Positions 6,073 to 6,184 of a DNA stretch of 6,184 bases are shown here, in pieces (the first letter of the stretch is position 1; the number at the start of each line of letters is the position of its first letter). Below the pieces are notes generated by a model. It was not told the origin of the DNA. It made no database searches and saw only the letters and a program-made list of their open reading frames with translations. The stretch lies in NCBI GenBank assembly GCA_016780435.1, contig JADHLU010000061.1, forward strand, positions 1-6,184. The letters are read 5' to 3'. The translations under genes and the position numbers were made by a program. The stretch is from Flavobacteriaceae bacterium (GTDB lineage: Bacteria; Bacteroidota; Bacteroidia; Flavobacteriales; Flavobacteriaceae).

Positions 6073-6184
6073 CTAGTAACGGTAAAGCAAGCAGTTGAGA
6101 TTCATTCCGGCTCCAACGCTGGCTAGCAAGATGAGGTCTCCCTTGTTCAGTTGGTGTTCAGGGTATGCTCCTTTGCGCACCATG
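6073..6184 (-). CDS. Beta-ketoacyl-ACP synthase III (FabH-like), C-terminal end only
   Basis: Reading leftward from the window edge gives 36 complete codons, then TAG (6075-6073). The sequence contains EHQLNKGDLILLASVGAGMN followed by LNCLLYRY. The pattern of a short helix, Lys-Gly-Asp, a hydrophobic strand, Gly-x-Gly and a hydrophobic final strand ending in Arg-Tyr is the characteristic C-terminus of thiolase-fold ketoacyl synthase III enzymes, which condense an acyl-CoA with malonyl-ACP. The catalytic Cys-His-Asn triad lies outside the window, so activity and subtype (housekeeping FabH or a specialised synthase such as those of resorcinol-lipid clusters) cannot be decided. The 5-bp gap to the glycosyltransferase on the same strand implies one transcript. 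The Met codon at 6183-6181 is internal, not a start. Confidence 0.72.
   Translation of the reverse strand, partial: MVRKGAYPEHQLNKGDLILLASVGAGMNLNCLLYRY

Noticed and set aside
1..6184. CRISPR arrays, tRNA or rRNA genes, insertion sequences, attachment sites, toxin-antitoxin or defence genes
   Set aside because: Looked for on both strands; no spaced repeats, cloverleaf-like segments, transposase or integrase motifs, or small paired genes were seen.

Overview
This looks like an ordinary, very compact stretch of chromosome from a member of the Bacteroidota, most likely a flavobacterium-like (Flavobacteriales) organism. Three things point that way. The alkaline phosphatase closely matches PafA of Elizabethkingia-type bacteria. 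The SprT-like, DUF389 and MlaE/MlaF proteins have the sequence style of flavobacterial homologues. Purine-rich Shine-Dalgarno sequences are missing in front of the starts. This assignment rests on recalled family resemblance, not on a search.

Layout, left to right. (1) Bases 1-560, + strand: the 3' part of a SprT-like zinc metalloprotease gene whose start lies off the left edge. It overlaps by 8 bp (2) a DUF389 membrane protein gene (553-1971, +). (3) On the opposite strand, an ABC transporter pair: the MlaE-type permease (3512-2745) followed, with no spacer, by the MlaF-type ATPase (2744-1968). This pair meets the DUF389 gene tail to tail, sharing 4 bp of stop codons. (4) A 63-bp divergent intergenic region (3513-3575) must hold the start signals for both the permease and the next gene. 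(5) pafA (3576-5210, +), a secreted phosphate monoesterase with every catalytic residue in place. (6) On the - strand, a family 2 glycosyltransferase (6067-5207), again overlapping pafA's stop by 4 bp. It follows by 5 bp (7) the last 36 codons of a beta-ketoacyl-ACP synthase III (FabH-like) gene that enters from the right edge (6184-6073).

Working relationships. The SprT-like and DUF389 genes are probably co-transcribed and translationally coupled. MlaE and MlaF form the membrane core of a lipid transporter of the outer-membrane-asymmetry (MCE) type, but no MCE substrate-binding protein is encoded here. The ketoacyl synthase and glycosyltransferase are probably co-transcribed and may act in one lipid or glycolipid pathway. 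PafA stands alone as a phosphate-releasing enzyme.

No undescribed multi-gene system, mobile element, CRISPR array, tRNA or rRNA was found. The least expected structure is a textbook intrinsic terminator for pafA (13-bp perfect stem, 3-nt loop, T-run). It lies inside the coding sequence of the convergent glycosyltransferase gene and is followed at once by a second perfect hairpin. Only about 68 of 6184 bases are non-coding, so no stretch over 300 bases lacks a gene.
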